Counted from the first letter of the stretch, positions 52,848 to 62,128 are shown. The stretch: 64,000 bases of DNA from Scytonematopsis contorta HA4267-MV1 (GCA_019359035.1 JAHHIC010000055.1:1-64000), one strand, 5' to 3'. A program made the numbers and translations. The notes: a model not told the origin generated them from the letters alone.

Positions 52848-53642
52848 ATGCTAGAATTATACCAATTTGAACTATCCCAATACTCAGAAAAAGTTCGTTT
52901 TATCCTAGATTATAAAGGATTAGAATACCGTAAGATTGAAGTCACACCTGGAGTTGGGCAAATGGAACTTTTCCGTTTGACTGGTCAACGCCAAGTGCCT
53001 GTTTTGAGAGATGGAAATAGGTACATAGCGGATTCTACTGAGATAGCTAAGTATATAGAAGAACAATATCCAGAACGTCCACTGATTCCGAAGGATTCTA
53101 AACTTCGGGGTGTGTGCTTAATGATTGAAGAATGGGCTGATGAGTCTATAGGAGCTAAAAGTCGTAAAGCGTTTTTCTCTGCTGTCAGCCAAGACCAAAA
53201 TTTTCGTAAATCCTTGCTACCAACATCAACACCGGATGTATTCAAAACTTTAGTAGAAGGTGTACCTAACGACATATTTAAAGTTTTAGGGTTTGGGGTA
53301 GGTTATAGCCCCGATGTGGTATCTTCAGCAATGCGAGATTTGCACCAGGATTTGGAAGCACTGACGCTTATATTGGCAGATAGTCGTTACTTATTAGGAA
53401 ATGAGCCAAGTTTAGCTGATTTTGCTGTCGCAGGTTTGTCTATTTTGTTAAAATTTCCTGAGGGTCCATATTTGGAATTACCGGAAAGTGCTAAAGGCAA
53501 GGGTGTACCTGGTTTAGCTGATAACCCTATTTATGACACATTCTTCACTTGGCGCGACCGACTCTATCAAGATTTTCGTAAACCTCTTGTTGGCTCTACT
53601 ATAAATACAGGAAGTGCGCCAACTTCTATTCAGATTGATTAG
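52848..53642 (+). CDS. Glutathione S-transferase family protein
   Basis: A 264-aa GST-fold protein. The N-terminal thioredoxin-like domain begins LELYQFELSQYSEKVRFILDYKGLEYRKIEV, where Ser or Tyr of the SQYSEK segment is near the catalytic position. RQVPVLRDGNRYIADSTEIAKYIEE gives the cis-Pro and the DSTEI glutathione-binding site. A C-terminal helical domain follows (ADSRYLLGNEPSLADFAVAGLSILLKF). CTAGGAAAG lies a few bases before ATG 52848. The substrate is unknown; likely conjugation or peroxide defence. Monocistronic. Confidence 0.9.
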   Translation: MLELYQFELSQYSEKVRFILDYKGLEYRKIEVTPGVGQMELFRLTGQRQVPVLRDGNRYIADSTEIAKYIEEQYPERPLIPKDSKLRGVCLMIEEWADESIGAKSRKAFFSAVSQDQNFRKSLLPTSTPDVFKTLVEGVPNDIFKVLGFGVGYSPDVVSSAMRDLHQDLEALTLILADSRYLLGNEPSLADFAVAGLSILLKFPEGPYLELPESAKGKGVPGLADNPIYDTFFTWRDRLYQDFRKPLVGSTINTGSAPTSIQID

Positions 53643-53813
53643 TTGAAAAATAAGTCCATCAGAAGCAAGGAAGAAGGAAATTATTAGAAATTCGTAAGTA
53701 AAAAAACATCTCTTCTTCCTTTTTTCCTATTGCTCTATCATAAAATTTGACTCTACAACGAAAATTTGGCGTAGGATAATTCTGTACTAAGTTGTAAGTC
53801 GTATATTTATCTA

Positions 53814-55544
53814 ATGAATTTAGGACAACCGTTAGGTTCAATAATTCAAGGTTCTCTGACTGGTGGACTGGAAGTACGATTACACCCCTATGTTTCTGTG
53901 GAAGATATGCGGGTGGGTAAGTTTCTTGTGGTTCAAGGTTTGCGGTCGCGTTTCTTCTGTATGCTAACAGACGTAATGTTAGGTATTACGAACCAAAGAA
54001 TTATTGCTAATCCTCCTGAGTGGGAAGATGATTTTTTACGCGAAGTTTTAGCGGGTGGGGGTACTTATGGTACTGTTACTCTTGCTCCAATGTTGATGTT
54101 TACGCCTGAGTCTGATGAATCTTACTCACCAACTAATGGAAAATCTGTAAATCCTTTTGTACCTTCGACTACTGGTTTGGCATCTTTTCAACCACAAACA
54201 AGCTCAACAATGGAATTGATGCCTGTTAAAACCATACCTTCTCATTTTAGTCAAGTTTACGATGCTTCGGAAGATGATTTTCGTCGCGTCTTTGGTTGGG
54301 AAGATGACCCGCAACGAAAGAATTTTTCCATTGGTAAGCCTTTGGATATGGATGTTCCTGTATGTCTTGATTTAAACCGATTTGTGGAACGTAGTAATGG
54401 GGTTTTTGGTAAGTCTGGGACGGGTAAATCTTTTTTAACCCGTTTACTTTTAGCTGGAACGATTAGAAAAAAGGCTGCTGTCAACTTAATTTTTGATATG
54501 CACTCCGAATACGGTTGGGAAGCTGTATCGGAAGGTAAGCAATTTAGTACTGTTAAGGGCTTAAAGCAATTATTCCCTTCTCAAGTTGAAGTTTATACTC
54601 TAGACCCAGAATCTACTAGACGAAGGGGTGTTCCCCATGCACAAGATTTATACCTAAGTTATGAACAAATTGAAGTAGAAGATATTAAATTATGTTCTAG
54701 AGATTTAGGACTTTCTGACGCTAGTATCGATAATGCTAATATTCTCCATGCGGAGTTCGGCAAATCTTGGATTCTTCAGTTGTTAAATATGACAAATGAA
54801 GAAATTAAGCTTTTTTGCGAAGAAAAGCGTGGTCACCAAGGTTCGATTACTGCTTTGCAGCGTAAACTGCTGCGTCTCGATAACTTAAAGTATATGCGAG
54901 CTGTTTGTCCACATAACAACATTACTCAAATCTTAAAATCTATTGAAGCTGGTAGAAATGTTGTTGTTGAGTTTGGCTCTCAGTCGGATATGCTCTCTTA
55001 TATGTTGGTGACCAATATGATTACTCGTCGTATCCACCAGCATTATGTCTCCAAGGCTGAAAGATATTTACAATCCAAAAATCCTAATGAAAAACCTCTA
55101 CAGCTAATGATTACCATTGAGGAAGCACACCGTTTCCTTGACCCTGCTATCGTTCAAAGCACTATTTTTGGCACTATTGCCAGAGAAATGCGTAAATATT
55201 TTGTAACGCTTCTTGTAGTTGACCAACGCCCCTCTGGGATAGATAATGAGGTTATGTCCCAGATTGGAACTCGCGTCACAGCTTTATTAAACGACGAAAA
55301 AGACATTGACGCAATATTTACAGGTGTTTCTGGTGCTGGTGGTTTAAAATCGGTGTTAGCGAAATTAGACTCTAAACAACAAGCTCTTATTTTGGGTCAC
55401 GCTGTCCCTATGCCTGTTGTAGTCCGTACTCGTCCATATGATGCAGCTTTCTATAGCGAAATTGGTGATGTTGCTTGGGAAGAGGTTCCTGATGAACAGT
55501 TATTTACAGCAGCTGAACTCGCTAAGGCTGACCTTGGTTTTTAG
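53814..55544 (+). CDS. HerA-like (DUF87) ATPase
   Basis: A 576-aa P-loop ATPase of the HerA/FtsK superfamily. A HAS-barrel-like N terminus (about 1-150) precedes the motor: Walker A NGVFGKSGTGKSFLTRLL, then LNLIFDMHSEYGWEA, Walker B-like LMITIEEAHRFLDP (with the catalytic Glu), the sensor region VVDQRPSGIDNEVMSQIGTRVTALLND, and the arginine region ALILGHAVPMPVVVRTRPYD. Archaeal and bacterial HerA works with NurA nuclease in DNA end resection; no NurA-like gene is adjacent. Such proteins in cyanobacteria are poorly studied. ATG at 53814 with no clear ribosome site. The gap to the sigma factor gene holds 570 bp. Confidence 0.88.
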   Translation: MNLGQPLGSIIQGSLTGGLEVRLHPYVSVEDMRVGKFLVVQGLRSRFFCMLTDVMLGITNQRIIANPPEWEDDFLREVLAGGGTYGTVTLAPMLMFTPESDESYSPTNGKSVNPFVPSTTGLASFQPQTSSTMELMPVKTIPSHFSQVYDASEDDFRRVFGWEDDPQRKNFSIGKPLDMDVPVCLDLNRFVERSNGVFGKSGTGKSFLTRLLLAGTIRKKAAVNLIFDMHSEYGWEAVSEGKQFSTVKGLKQLFPSQVEVYTLDPESTRRRGVPHAQDLYLSYEQIEVEDIKLCSRDLGLSDASIDNANILHAEFGKSWILQLLNMTNEEIKLFCEEKRGHQGSITALQRKLLRLDNLKYMRAVCPHNNITQILKSIEAGRNVVVEFGSQSDMLSYMLVTNMITRRIHQHYVSKAERYLQSKNPNEKPLQLMITIEEAHRFLDPAIVQSTIFGTIAREMRKYFVTLLVVDQRPSGIDNEVMSQIGTRVTALLNDEKDIDAIFTGVSGAGGLKSVLAKLDSKQQALILGHAVPMPVVVRTRPYDAAFYSEIGDVAWEEVPDEQLFTAAELAKADLGF

Positions 55545-56115
55545 TTGGGTTGTTTTTACTGAAAAAAAAAACATATTAATACAAGCCGAAACTACCTAAT
55601 TCCAGATTTCTGCTCATTAGTAACATCCCCCCACAAATAGACCCTAGTCAGTTCGGTTTTCTGGCTACCGAAAGAGTTTATATATTGGGGATTTGGCTTC
55701 ACTATATATGTATAGCTAATTTGAAAGGAAATTTCTGGTAAAACTTTGGCAAAAAACTTCTTTTGTTTTATAATTGAAAGATTTAACTTAGATACTTTAC
55801 TCTAAGGCGAACTTGCTCTAAAATTGAATTAAGTAGAAATCATACTGACTTCACATTTTTACCTCGCTGCCAGCGACAGAGAACGAAAAGAATTCTCTAA
55901 TTAAAAAAAGCGTGAAAATCTAGTTGAATTTAAGGGATTAAAAAATATCAGGGATAGTAGGGGAACTTATAGGGGGGATTAACAGTCTTGACAACTTCGG
56001 TGTAAGTTGATTGTTTATAGTTGTTCCCAATTCTGCGTGATAGTACTACTTATCCCAGCCCGTCTTAGTATTAAATATTTCTGTAATTTTTTACGGAGTA
56101 GAGGACAACGCACCA
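55545..56115. other. Intergenic region upstream of the sigma factor gene
   Basis: About 570 bp. TTCGGT (55652-55657) and ACCGAA (55667-55672) form a small hairpin near GTTCGGTTTTCTGGCTACCGAA, possibly the terminator or a regulatory site after the HerA gene. A long leader for the sigma gene is likely. No other element recognised. Confidence 0.45.
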
Positions 56116-57099
56116 ATGCCTACTGTTAACACTCAAACCGAAAATGTCAACGCCAAATTCACGGCTGATATGGTGCGAACCTATCTGCGCGAGATTGGTC
56201 GTGTGCCACTGCTTTCCCGGGAACAAGAAATTATTTTTGGGAAGCAAGTGCAACAAATGATGTCACTGCTAGATGCTAAAGACGCTTTGGCTAAAAAACT
56301 GCGACGTGAACCAGAATTAGCTGAGTGGACAGAAAATGTTCGCTTGTCTGAAACTGAGTTAAAACAAGCTTTACATCATGGTAAGCGGGCTAAGCAAAAA
56401 ATGATTGAGGCTAATTTACGCCTCGTTGTTGCTATTGCCAAAAAGTACCAAAAACGGAACATGGAGTTTTTGGATTTAATTCAGGAAGGTACTTTAGGTT
56501 TAGAACGTGGCGTAGAGAAATTTGACCCCACCCGTGGTTACAAGTTCTCAACCTACGCTTACTGGTGGATTCGCCAAGCTATCACTCGTGCGATCGCCCA
56601 ACAAGGTCGTACAATTCGCTTACCGATTCACATTACCGAAAAACTGAATAAAATCAAGAAAGTGCAGCGGGAACTGGCTCAGCAATTTGGACGTTCACCA
56701 ACTCCTGCGGAAATTGCTAAAGAACTGGAATTAGAACCTGGTCAAATTCGCGAGTATTTAAACATGGCGCGTCAACCAGTATCTTTAGATGTGCGAGTGG
56801 GTGATAACCAAGATACTGAGTTGCAAGAAATGCTTGAAGATGATGGTCCATCTCCAGAGTATTACATGACCCAGGAATTCTTGCGTCAAGACTTAAATAA
56901 CTTGCTAGCAGAACTCACACCCCAACAACGACAAGTCTTAGCTTTACGCTTTGGGTTAGAGGATGGTAACGAAATGTCATTGGCGAAAGTTGGCGAACGC
57001 TTGAATTTAAGCCGCGAACGTGTTCGTCAGTTGGAGCATCAAGCTCTAGCTCACTTACGTCGTCGTCGTGCCAACGTCAAAGAATACATTGCTAGCTAG
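56116..57099 (+). CDS. Group 2 RNA polymerase sigma factor (RpoD/SigB-D type)
   Basis: A primary-like, non-essential sigma-70 factor of 327 aa. Region 1.2 (DMVRTYLREIGRVPLLSREQEIIF), 2.1-2.4 (MIEANLRLVVAIAKKYQKRNMEFLDLIQEGTLGLERGVEKFDPTRGYKFSTYAYWWIRQAITRAIAQQGRTIRLPIHITEKLNK), 3 and 4.2 (EMSLAKVGERLNLSRERVRQLEHQALAHLRRR) are all intact. Cyanobacterial group 2 factors (SigB-E) manage stress and nitrogen responses. The C-terminal RRRANVKEYIAS suggests the SigB/SigD type; the exact class is not settled by reading alone. ATG at 56116 is preceded by ACGGAGTAGAGG, a good ribosome site. An intrinsic terminator follows at 57123. Confidence 0.93.
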   Translation: MPTVNTQTENVNAKFTADMVRTYLREIGRVPLLSREQEIIFGKQVQQMMSLLDAKDALAKKLRREPELAEWTENVRLSETELKQALHHGKRAKQKMIEANLRLVVAIAKKYQKRNMEFLDLIQEGTLGLERGVEKFDPTRGYKFSTYAYWWIRQAITRAIAQQGRTIRLPIHITEKLNKIKKVQRELAQQFGRSPTPAEIAKELELEPGQIREYLNMARQPVSLDVRVGDNQDTELQEMLEDDGPSPEYYMTQEFLRQDLNNLLAELTPQQRQVLALRFGLEDGNEMSLAKVGERLNLSRERVRQLEHQALAHLRRRRANVKEYIAS

Positions 57100-57122
57100 A
57101 ATTAATTATTTTTTAATAATTT

Positions 57123-57151
57123 GCCCCCTTACTACAGGGGGCTATTTTTTT
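57123..57151 (+). terminator. Intrinsic terminator after the sigma factor gene
   Basis: GCCCCC (57123-57128) pairs with GGGGGC (57137-57142) across an 8-base loop, followed by TATTTTTTTG. Confidence 0.9.
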
Positions 57152-57499
57152 GTTTTATATAAAGCCATATCTTAGTAAACTTTATTACTTTTAAAAACTT
57201 GTTTTACGTATATCAAAATATTATTTAATTATTTCTTAATTGATTTAATTTTTTTATAAGACAATTTGCAATTTCAACCCAGGGGTCGAGGCGTTAACAA
57301 TCGTAAAAGTGATAATTTTAATTTACTATTACAAAAATAAATCAAAACTTCACCTTTTGTACAGTTTCTTTCCTAGACAATTGATATGGAAAATGCACCT
57401 GATAAAATTCATAGCCAATTCTTATCCAAAAATAATTAGCTTTGATTGCAATAGGTTGCTGTTGAACAAGTGAAGTTTTATTACGATAGGAGATAATGG
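57152..57499. other. A+T-rich intergenic region
   Basis: Between the sigma terminator and the next gene. No gene, repeat or RNA element recognised. TAGGAGA (57486-57492) is the ribosome site of the next gene. Confidence 0.5.
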
Positions 57500-58195
57500 G
57501 TGCCTAAACAACATAATCAAAATTCCTTCTCCCCACGTAAATTAAGAATTCCCTTATTTGGGCTATTTTTGGTACTTAGTTACGTCGGCTACTTAGCAGC
57601 AAAACCTGTCAAGAGTAGTCAGATAGATATTATGCCGAACTACAGTGAATTCACTTCAGAAAATCAAGAGACTGTTAGATTATCAGATAGACTACCAGAA
57701 CAAGAAACAGTCAAATTGCCAAAGGATTTTGATAAGCCTTTTGATAGAACTGACACGGCAACTACAGTATTAATTATTGAGCCAGAATTGTCGGGTAGGG
57801 TGGGGACAAAATTGAGGAAAAGAACAGTAATACCTCAATCTGACGGAGTTTATGTTTATGGACAATCACCACAACTGGACAAGATAGGTTATGGATATAT
57901 AGTCATGGAAAAGCGCGAAGGTAACACTATTGGTGCTTTGTATATGCCGCACTCTGATTTAAGTTGTTTTAAAGGTTCTTTAGAAAAATCAGGGGAGTTG
58001 GCAATGACAGTAAAAGGTTATCCAGGGGAAAGTAGTTCTCCTCAAGTGGCTTCGAGAGGTGGACTTCCGAATTTACGGGACGATGAACCAGTAAGTTATG
58101 CTTACTCAGTTTCGTTAAAAGATTATTACCGTCTAAAATCTGTCACTCCTATGGCTCGTAATGCTTTAAAGATGTGTAAGCAAGTTGGTGGTTGA
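57500..58195 (+). CDS. Membrane-anchored hypothetical protein, 231 aa
   Basis: No family recognised. A short N-terminal basic part and a hydrophobic helix (PLFGLFLVLSYVGYLAAKPV, about residues 18-37) anchor it; the rest is extracytoplasmic and rich in Ser, Asp and Pro, without Cys pairs except two near the C terminus. Segments FDRTDTATTVLIIEPELSGRVGTKLRKRTVIPQSDG and YGYIVMEKREGNTIGALYMPHSDLSCF look folded. The start is GTG at 57500; a TAGGAGA is eight bases upstream, while the ATG at 57496 leads to an immediate stop. The TGA stop (58193-58195) is the first part of a TTGACGG array, so the C terminus may be repeat-defined. Confidence 0.68.
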   Translation: MPKQHNQNSFSPRKLRIPLFGLFLVLSYVGYLAAKPVKSSQIDIMPNYSEFTSENQETVRLSDRLPEQETVKLPKDFDKPFDRTDTATTVLIIEPELSGRVGTKLRKRTVIPQSDGVYVYGQSPQLDKIGYGYIVMEKREGNTIGALYMPHSDLSCFKGSLEKSGELAMTVKGYPGESSSPQVASRGGLPNLRDDEPVSYAYSVSLKDYYRLKSVTPMARNALKMCKQVGG

Positions 58196-58336
58196 CAGTT
58201 GACGGTTGACGGTTGACGGTTGACGGTTGACGGATTTACTTTCTACAACAATAAGATATTTTTTATTTAAACAGTCATCAGTCAACAGTCATCAGTCATC
58301 AGTCAACACTCAACACTCAACAGTCAAGAGTCAACC
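58187..58336. repeat. Two heptamer arrays between genes
   Basis: TTGACRG units (58187-58234) start in the stop codon of the upstream gene, and CAGTCATCAGTCAA/CAACACTC units (58268-58336) run to within two bases of the convergent cobO stop. Confidence 0.9.
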
Positions 58337-58337
58337 A

Positions 58338-59039
58338 TTAAAATTCAATTCCTGCTTGTGCTTTAACGTTTTGGTCGCGGAATGGATGTTTAACCAATGT
58401 CATTTCTGTTACTAAATCTGCTCCTTCAATTAAGGCTGCTGGTGCTCCTCTACCTGTGAGGATAACGTGGTTAGTATCAGGCTTTTGCTCTAATCCGTCT
58501 AATATTTGCTCTACGTTTAAATAACCAAGCTTGAGTGCAACATTTATTTCATCCAACAGTACCAGTTTGTAATCTGGATTGCGAATATACTCTAAAGCTT
58601 TTTGCCAAGCTTCTTGAGCTTTTTCAATATCGCGGTCACGGTCTTGAGTTTCCCAAGTAAAGCCTTCACCCATTGCATAAAATTCTAATTGTTCTGGCCA
58701 AAGGCTAAAGACTTTTTTTTCTGCAGGTTCCCAGGAGCCTTTGATAAATTGAATTATTGCGACTTTATGTCCATGACCGAGTGAACGCAGCACCATTCCT
58801 AAAGCAGCAGTAGTTTTACCTTTACCATTGCCTGTGTGTACAATAATTAAACCTTTTTCTTGCACAGCCGAAGCCATGCGTTTGTCTTGAACCTCTTTGC
58901 GTCGCTCCATTTTCTTACGATATTGTTCGTCATTAAGAGAAGCAATCTCTTTCACTCCTGCATCGGTCGTTATTTCCCAAGATTCCTTTGTTGATGGTTG
59001 GTTGTTGACGGATGACTGTTGACTGTTGATGGTTGACAT
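58338..59039 (-). CDS. cobO: Cob(I)yrinic acid a,c-diamide adenosyltransferase
   Basis: Adenosylates corrinoids at a late step of vitamin B12 synthesis or salvage (BtuR/CobO family). P-loop LIIVHTGNGKGKTTAALGM, LRSLGHGHKVAIIQFIKG, YKLVLLDEINVALKLGYL and VILTGRGAPAALIEGADLVTEM are signature. 233 aa; the family is about 200. The extra N-terminal ~25 residues, STINSQQSSVNNQPSTKES, are encoded by TTGAC-type repeat (58980-59038), and ATG 59039 lies within it. A later start at about residue 45 (KMERRKEVQDKRMASA) would remove helices present in homologues. So the normal N terminus appears extended by a repeat. Cyanobacteria commonly make pseudo-B12. Confidence 0.94.
   Translation of the reverse strand: MSTINSQQSSVNNQPSTKESWEITTDAGVKEIASLNDEQYRKKMERRKEVQDKRMASAVQEKGLIIVHTGNGKGKTTAALGMVLRSLGHGHKVAIIQFIKGSWEPAEKKVFSLWPEQLEFYAMGEGFTWETQDRDRDIEKAQEAWQKALEYIRNPDYKLVLLDEINVALKLGYLNVEQILDGLEQKPDTNHVILTGRGAPAALIEGADLVTEMTLVKHPFRDQNVKAQAGIEF
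58980..59038. repeat. Heptamer repeat in the cobO start region
   Basis: TTGACTG, TTGACGG, TTGATGG and related units coding for the N terminus of CobO, including the start codon. Confidence 0.9.
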
Positions 59040-59167
59040 GGTGATTGCATCCTGTTGCTAATTATAATTTCTAGAATGTACTAAAATCGTTGATTTGCGA
59101 CATATTAAATTACATATTTAAAATCAATCACGTTTATCTTCTGTTTAGAATTTATTTGGTATTAATT

Positions 59168-59683
59168 ATGCTCAGTAAAATTGAGGCTATTAAAGGTGAT
59201 ATTACTACACTAAAAGTTGATGCAATCGTTAATGCTGCGAATAGTAGCCTTTTAGGTGGTGGTGGAGTTGATGGTGCTATTCATCGGGTAGCGGGTTCGG
59301 AACTTTTGGCTGAATGTCGTTTGTTAAATGGCTGTGAGACTGGGGATGCAAAAATCACCAAAGGTTATAAGTTACCAGCGAAGTGGGTTATTCATACTGT
59401 TGGTCCAGTTTGGTCTGGTGGTAGTAATAACGAAAATCAATTGTTAGCCAGTTGTTATCGTCGTTCTTTAGAAATTGCCGTAAAGAACCAAATCAGGAGT
59501 ATTGCGTTTCCAGCTATCAGTACCGGTGTATATAAATTTCCGAAAGAAGCTGCTACACAAATTGCTGTAGCGGAAGTCGTAAAATTTTTACAGCATAATG
59601 ATTCTATCGAAAAAGTAATTTTTGTTTGTTTTAGTCAAGATGTTCACGAGCTTTATTTACAGCAAATAAAAAATATCCTGTAG
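59168..59683 (+). CDS. Macrodomain protein (O-acetyl-ADP-ribose deacetylase type)
   Basis: A 171-aa single macrodomain of the YmdB/MacroD type, which removes acetyl from O-acetyl-ADP-ribose or ADP-ribose from proteins. [42 protein letters not shown] contains the conserved NAAN and [10 protein letters not shown] motifs, and [19 protein letters not shown] binds the phosphates. ATG at 59168 fits; the frame extends to 59090 without support. Its TAG stop (59681-59683) overlaps a TGTAGAGACG palindrome, so the repeat supplies the stop codon. Convergent with comEC. No Sir2 or DRAG partner is adjacent. Confidence 0.93.
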   Translation: MLSKIEAIKGDITTLKVDAIVNAANSSLLGGGGVDGAIHRVAGSELLAECRLLNGCETGDAKITKGYKLPAKWVIHTVGPVWSGGSNNENQLLASCYRRSLEIAVKNQIRSIAFPAISTGVYKFPKEAATQIAVAEVVKFLQHNDSIEKVIFVCFSQDVHELYLQQIKNIL

Positions 59684-59735
59684 AGACGTTACATGTAACG
59701 TCTCTTGTGGGGTGGGCATCCTTGCCCGCCCTTGT
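59683..59735. repeat. GAGACGTTACA palindrome plus GGGCGGGC hairpin
   Basis: A perfect 22-bp palindrome (59683-59704) of GAGACGTTACA and complement begins in the macrodomain stop, followed at about 59708-59730 by the GGGTGGGC/GCCCGCCC hairpin, the inverse of the one at 14-35. Two repeat families back to back. Confidence 0.85.
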
Positions 59736-59770
59736 ATATTTAACCAAAATAGAAATCGCTATATTATTTC

Positions 59771-62128
59771 TTATAATACCGAATTCTTGTTCTCCCCTGC
59801 TTGGATAAATGTTTCAAACTGACCGTTAGGCGTCCATTGAATAGCACCATCTCTCCCTGTAAAGAATAATTTTGTTTGGCTTTTATTTAGCTCTGACAAA
59901 GTTTTTTCATCTAAGTTCGGATTATTTGTAATAGCGACCTGTGGTTGCAGATTACTCACTAATTCTTCTAATGATTCACTATCGCACCACAATACTTGAG
60001 GACGTAAAGATTTCGCAGTTTGACTAAATTTACGCAATTCTTCCGGGCTTCTATTACCGACAAGTACCCAATTCTGTCCTAATACTTGTAACTGTAATAC
60101 TGGTAATTTATCGTTTATTAATTGTGTCGCGATTGAACCAATAGTTACAGTTTGATTAAGTGGTGTAGGTTGATAAACACCCTGACGTGTTTCTAATTGT
60201 TTTTGTATTTTCTGAGTGATAAGAGCATTTTCTGGACTGGGTGAATAATCGTAAAAAGTTTTCACCGATAATCTTTGTAATATGTCTAACCAGCCGCTGC
60301 TACCATCTCCTTGAAAATCACTCCCTATTGCCCAATCGATTTGATTAACACCTTGCTGTTTCAAAAATGGTATAATTGTATGACCTCCCATACCTTCATC
60401 ACCACTATTAAGTAAAGTCACTTTTCCTTGCTCTTGAATTACTAAAATCGGTTCTTGGTTAGATGCTAATACTGTGATTCTAAATAAAGTATTTGCGGAA
60501 TGCCAAGCAGGAATTAACACTAAACCAGTACATATTAAACCTGCTAAGACCCAGCGTTTTTGCCACCAAGCTACCATCCAAGATAAAATAAATAGTGCAT
60601 AAATTATTATTAACTGTCCAGCAGAAATACTCCCAACAGCTACGGAATTTCCTGGTAGTTTATAGAAGTATTCAACAGACTGAACAAGCCAATCTGTAGG
60701 GTAATGCAACACACTCGCTATAGCACTACCCGCTTCTGGCAAAATTAATGCAGCTAATGCACTGATGAATCCTACCAGGCTGATGACTGATATTAGTGGT
60801 GTGCTAATAATGTTTAGTAGTACAGCGTAAGTAGGTACAGTTCCAAAAACATATAGCTGCAATGGTAATGTCCAAATTATTGCTGCAATAGGAACAGATA
60901 TTAAAGATGCAATCGCAACTGGCATCCATTGCATATATTGGGTTATGGGGGTTGCAGTAACAATTAACCCTAAGGTGGCTAAAAAACTCAACTGAAATCC
61001 TAAATCCCAAATCCACAGAGGATTAAACAGTAATAACAATGTTGCGGCAAGTAATAAGGAGCCTAATTGCTTGACTTTTCTTTCCAGGAGTAGTGCTATT
61101 AAAGCTGCAAATCCCATTATTGTTGCTCTCAGGACAGCAGGTTGAAAGCCAGCTAAACTCAGGAAACTAATTAAAGCTATACTACCAAGTATAAATTTTG
61201 TTCGCGTTCCAGAACGTCTTGCTAACCCCAGCACTACAGCCAAAATTAATGCTGTTTGAAATCCTGAAGCTGCTAAAGCATGAGCTAATCCTACTTGTAG
61301 AAAAGCATCACGAATGTCGTAGGGTAAATCAACTACCTTGCTTCCCAATACCATCGCACTTACAAGGGGACCATTGGGAACACCCAACCATCTAACTTGC
61401 GACTGCACTATTTGCTCTCGCAGTTTCCACCATCCCCAAGGACGTTGCTTGTCTTTGCTGAGGAGATTTACCAAACGTCCACTCATTCCTGCAAATGAAC
61501 CTTCTTTTTGGAGAAATTGTTGAAAATCAAATGCACCTGGGTTAGATGGGGGTTTTGGTTTATATAAAGTTCCGGTTACGTCAATTTGTTGACCGGGATA
61601 TAAACCAGTTGATTGCAGAAGCGGTACAGTAACGTATATCTTACCTGTTACTGCTTTGCTAGTGGTTGTTGCGTTGTCATTTTTTTTGACTTGGTTGACA
61701 TTTTTTACGTTTAGCCAAAATTGCCCTCGTAGATTGCGGTTTACACGAGGTATTTCTATCACTTCACCACGAACAATTACCAGTTGCTCTTGATTATTAC
61801 CTTCCGGAATGAACTTGCTGATGTCGTTTTCTCCTGGTTGGGGAAAGCGCAGTTGGAAATAAAAGCTGGCTAGTAAACCAATTAATCCAGCGGCTAACCA
61901 TATTTTGGGATGAGGGAAATTTTGCCGCAGTTGTGAAAGTGTTTTAGCTTTACCTGCAGATGTTTCCTGTTTTTGGAGCGATTTTCGTAAATTTTGTAAG
62001 CGTTTTTTGGCAAATACTGCTCCTACTATCCCTAAAATGAGCGCGACAAAGCCACCATAGGGAATTGCTGTCAGCAATAACCCTAAGATATACCCAAGAC
62101 AAATAATTACACCACTGAACTGAACCAT
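59771..62128 (-). CDS. comEC: ComEC/Rec2-type competence protein
   Basis: Inner-membrane channel for single-stranded DNA in natural transformation. The N-terminal DUF4131-like region and OB fold (about 80-230; QLVIVRGEVIEIPRVNRNLRGQFWLNV) precede the Competence domain, about 260-520, with ~10 membrane helices (QVGLAHALAASGFQTALILAVVLGLARR, WIWDLGFQLSFLATLGLIVTATP). The C-terminal metallo-beta-lactamase-like domain (about 555-780) is degenerate: at the place of HxHxDH it reads AIGSDFQGDGSSG, with no His. It is then not likely a working nuclease; ComEC from other bacteria may cut the non-transforming strand here. At 785 aa it has the family's length. ATG at 62128. Confidence 0.93.
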   Translation of the reverse strand: MVQFSGVIICLGYILGLLLTAIPYGGFVALILGIVGAVFAKKRLQNLRKSLQKQETSAGKAKTLSQLRQNFPHPKIWLAAGLIGLLASFYFQLRFPQPGENDISKFIPEGNNQEQLVIVRGEVIEIPRVNRNLRGQFWLNVKNVNQVKKNDNATTTSKAVTGKIYVTVPLLQSTGLYPGQQIDVTGTLYKPKPPSNPGAFDFQQFLQKEGSFAGMSGRLVNLLSKDKQRPWGWWKLREQIVQSQVRWLGVPNGPLVSAMVLGSKVVDLPYDIRDAFLQVGLAHALAASGFQTALILAVVLGLARRSGTRTKFILGSIALISFLSLAGFQPAVLRATIMGFAALIALLLERKVKQLGSLLLAATLLLLFNPLWIWDLGFQLSFLATLGLIVTATPITQYMQWMPVAIASLISVPIAAIIWTLPLQLYVFGTVPTYAVLLNIISTPLISVISLVGFISALAALILPEAGSAIASVLHYPTDWLVQSVEYFYKLPGNSVAVGSISAGQLIIIYALFILSWMVAWWQKRWVLAGLICTGLVLIPAWHSANTLFRITVLASNQEPILVIQEQGKVTLLNSGDEGMGGHTIIPFLKQQGVNQIDWAIGSDFQGDGSSGWLDILQRLSVKTFYDYSPSPENALITQKIQKQLETRQGVYQPTPLNQTVTIGSIATQLINDKLPVLQLQVLGQNWVLVGNRSPEELRKFSQTAKSLRPQVLWCDSESLEELVSNLQPQVAITNNPNLDEKTLSELNKSQTKLFFTGRDGAIQWTPNGQFETFIQAGENKNSVL

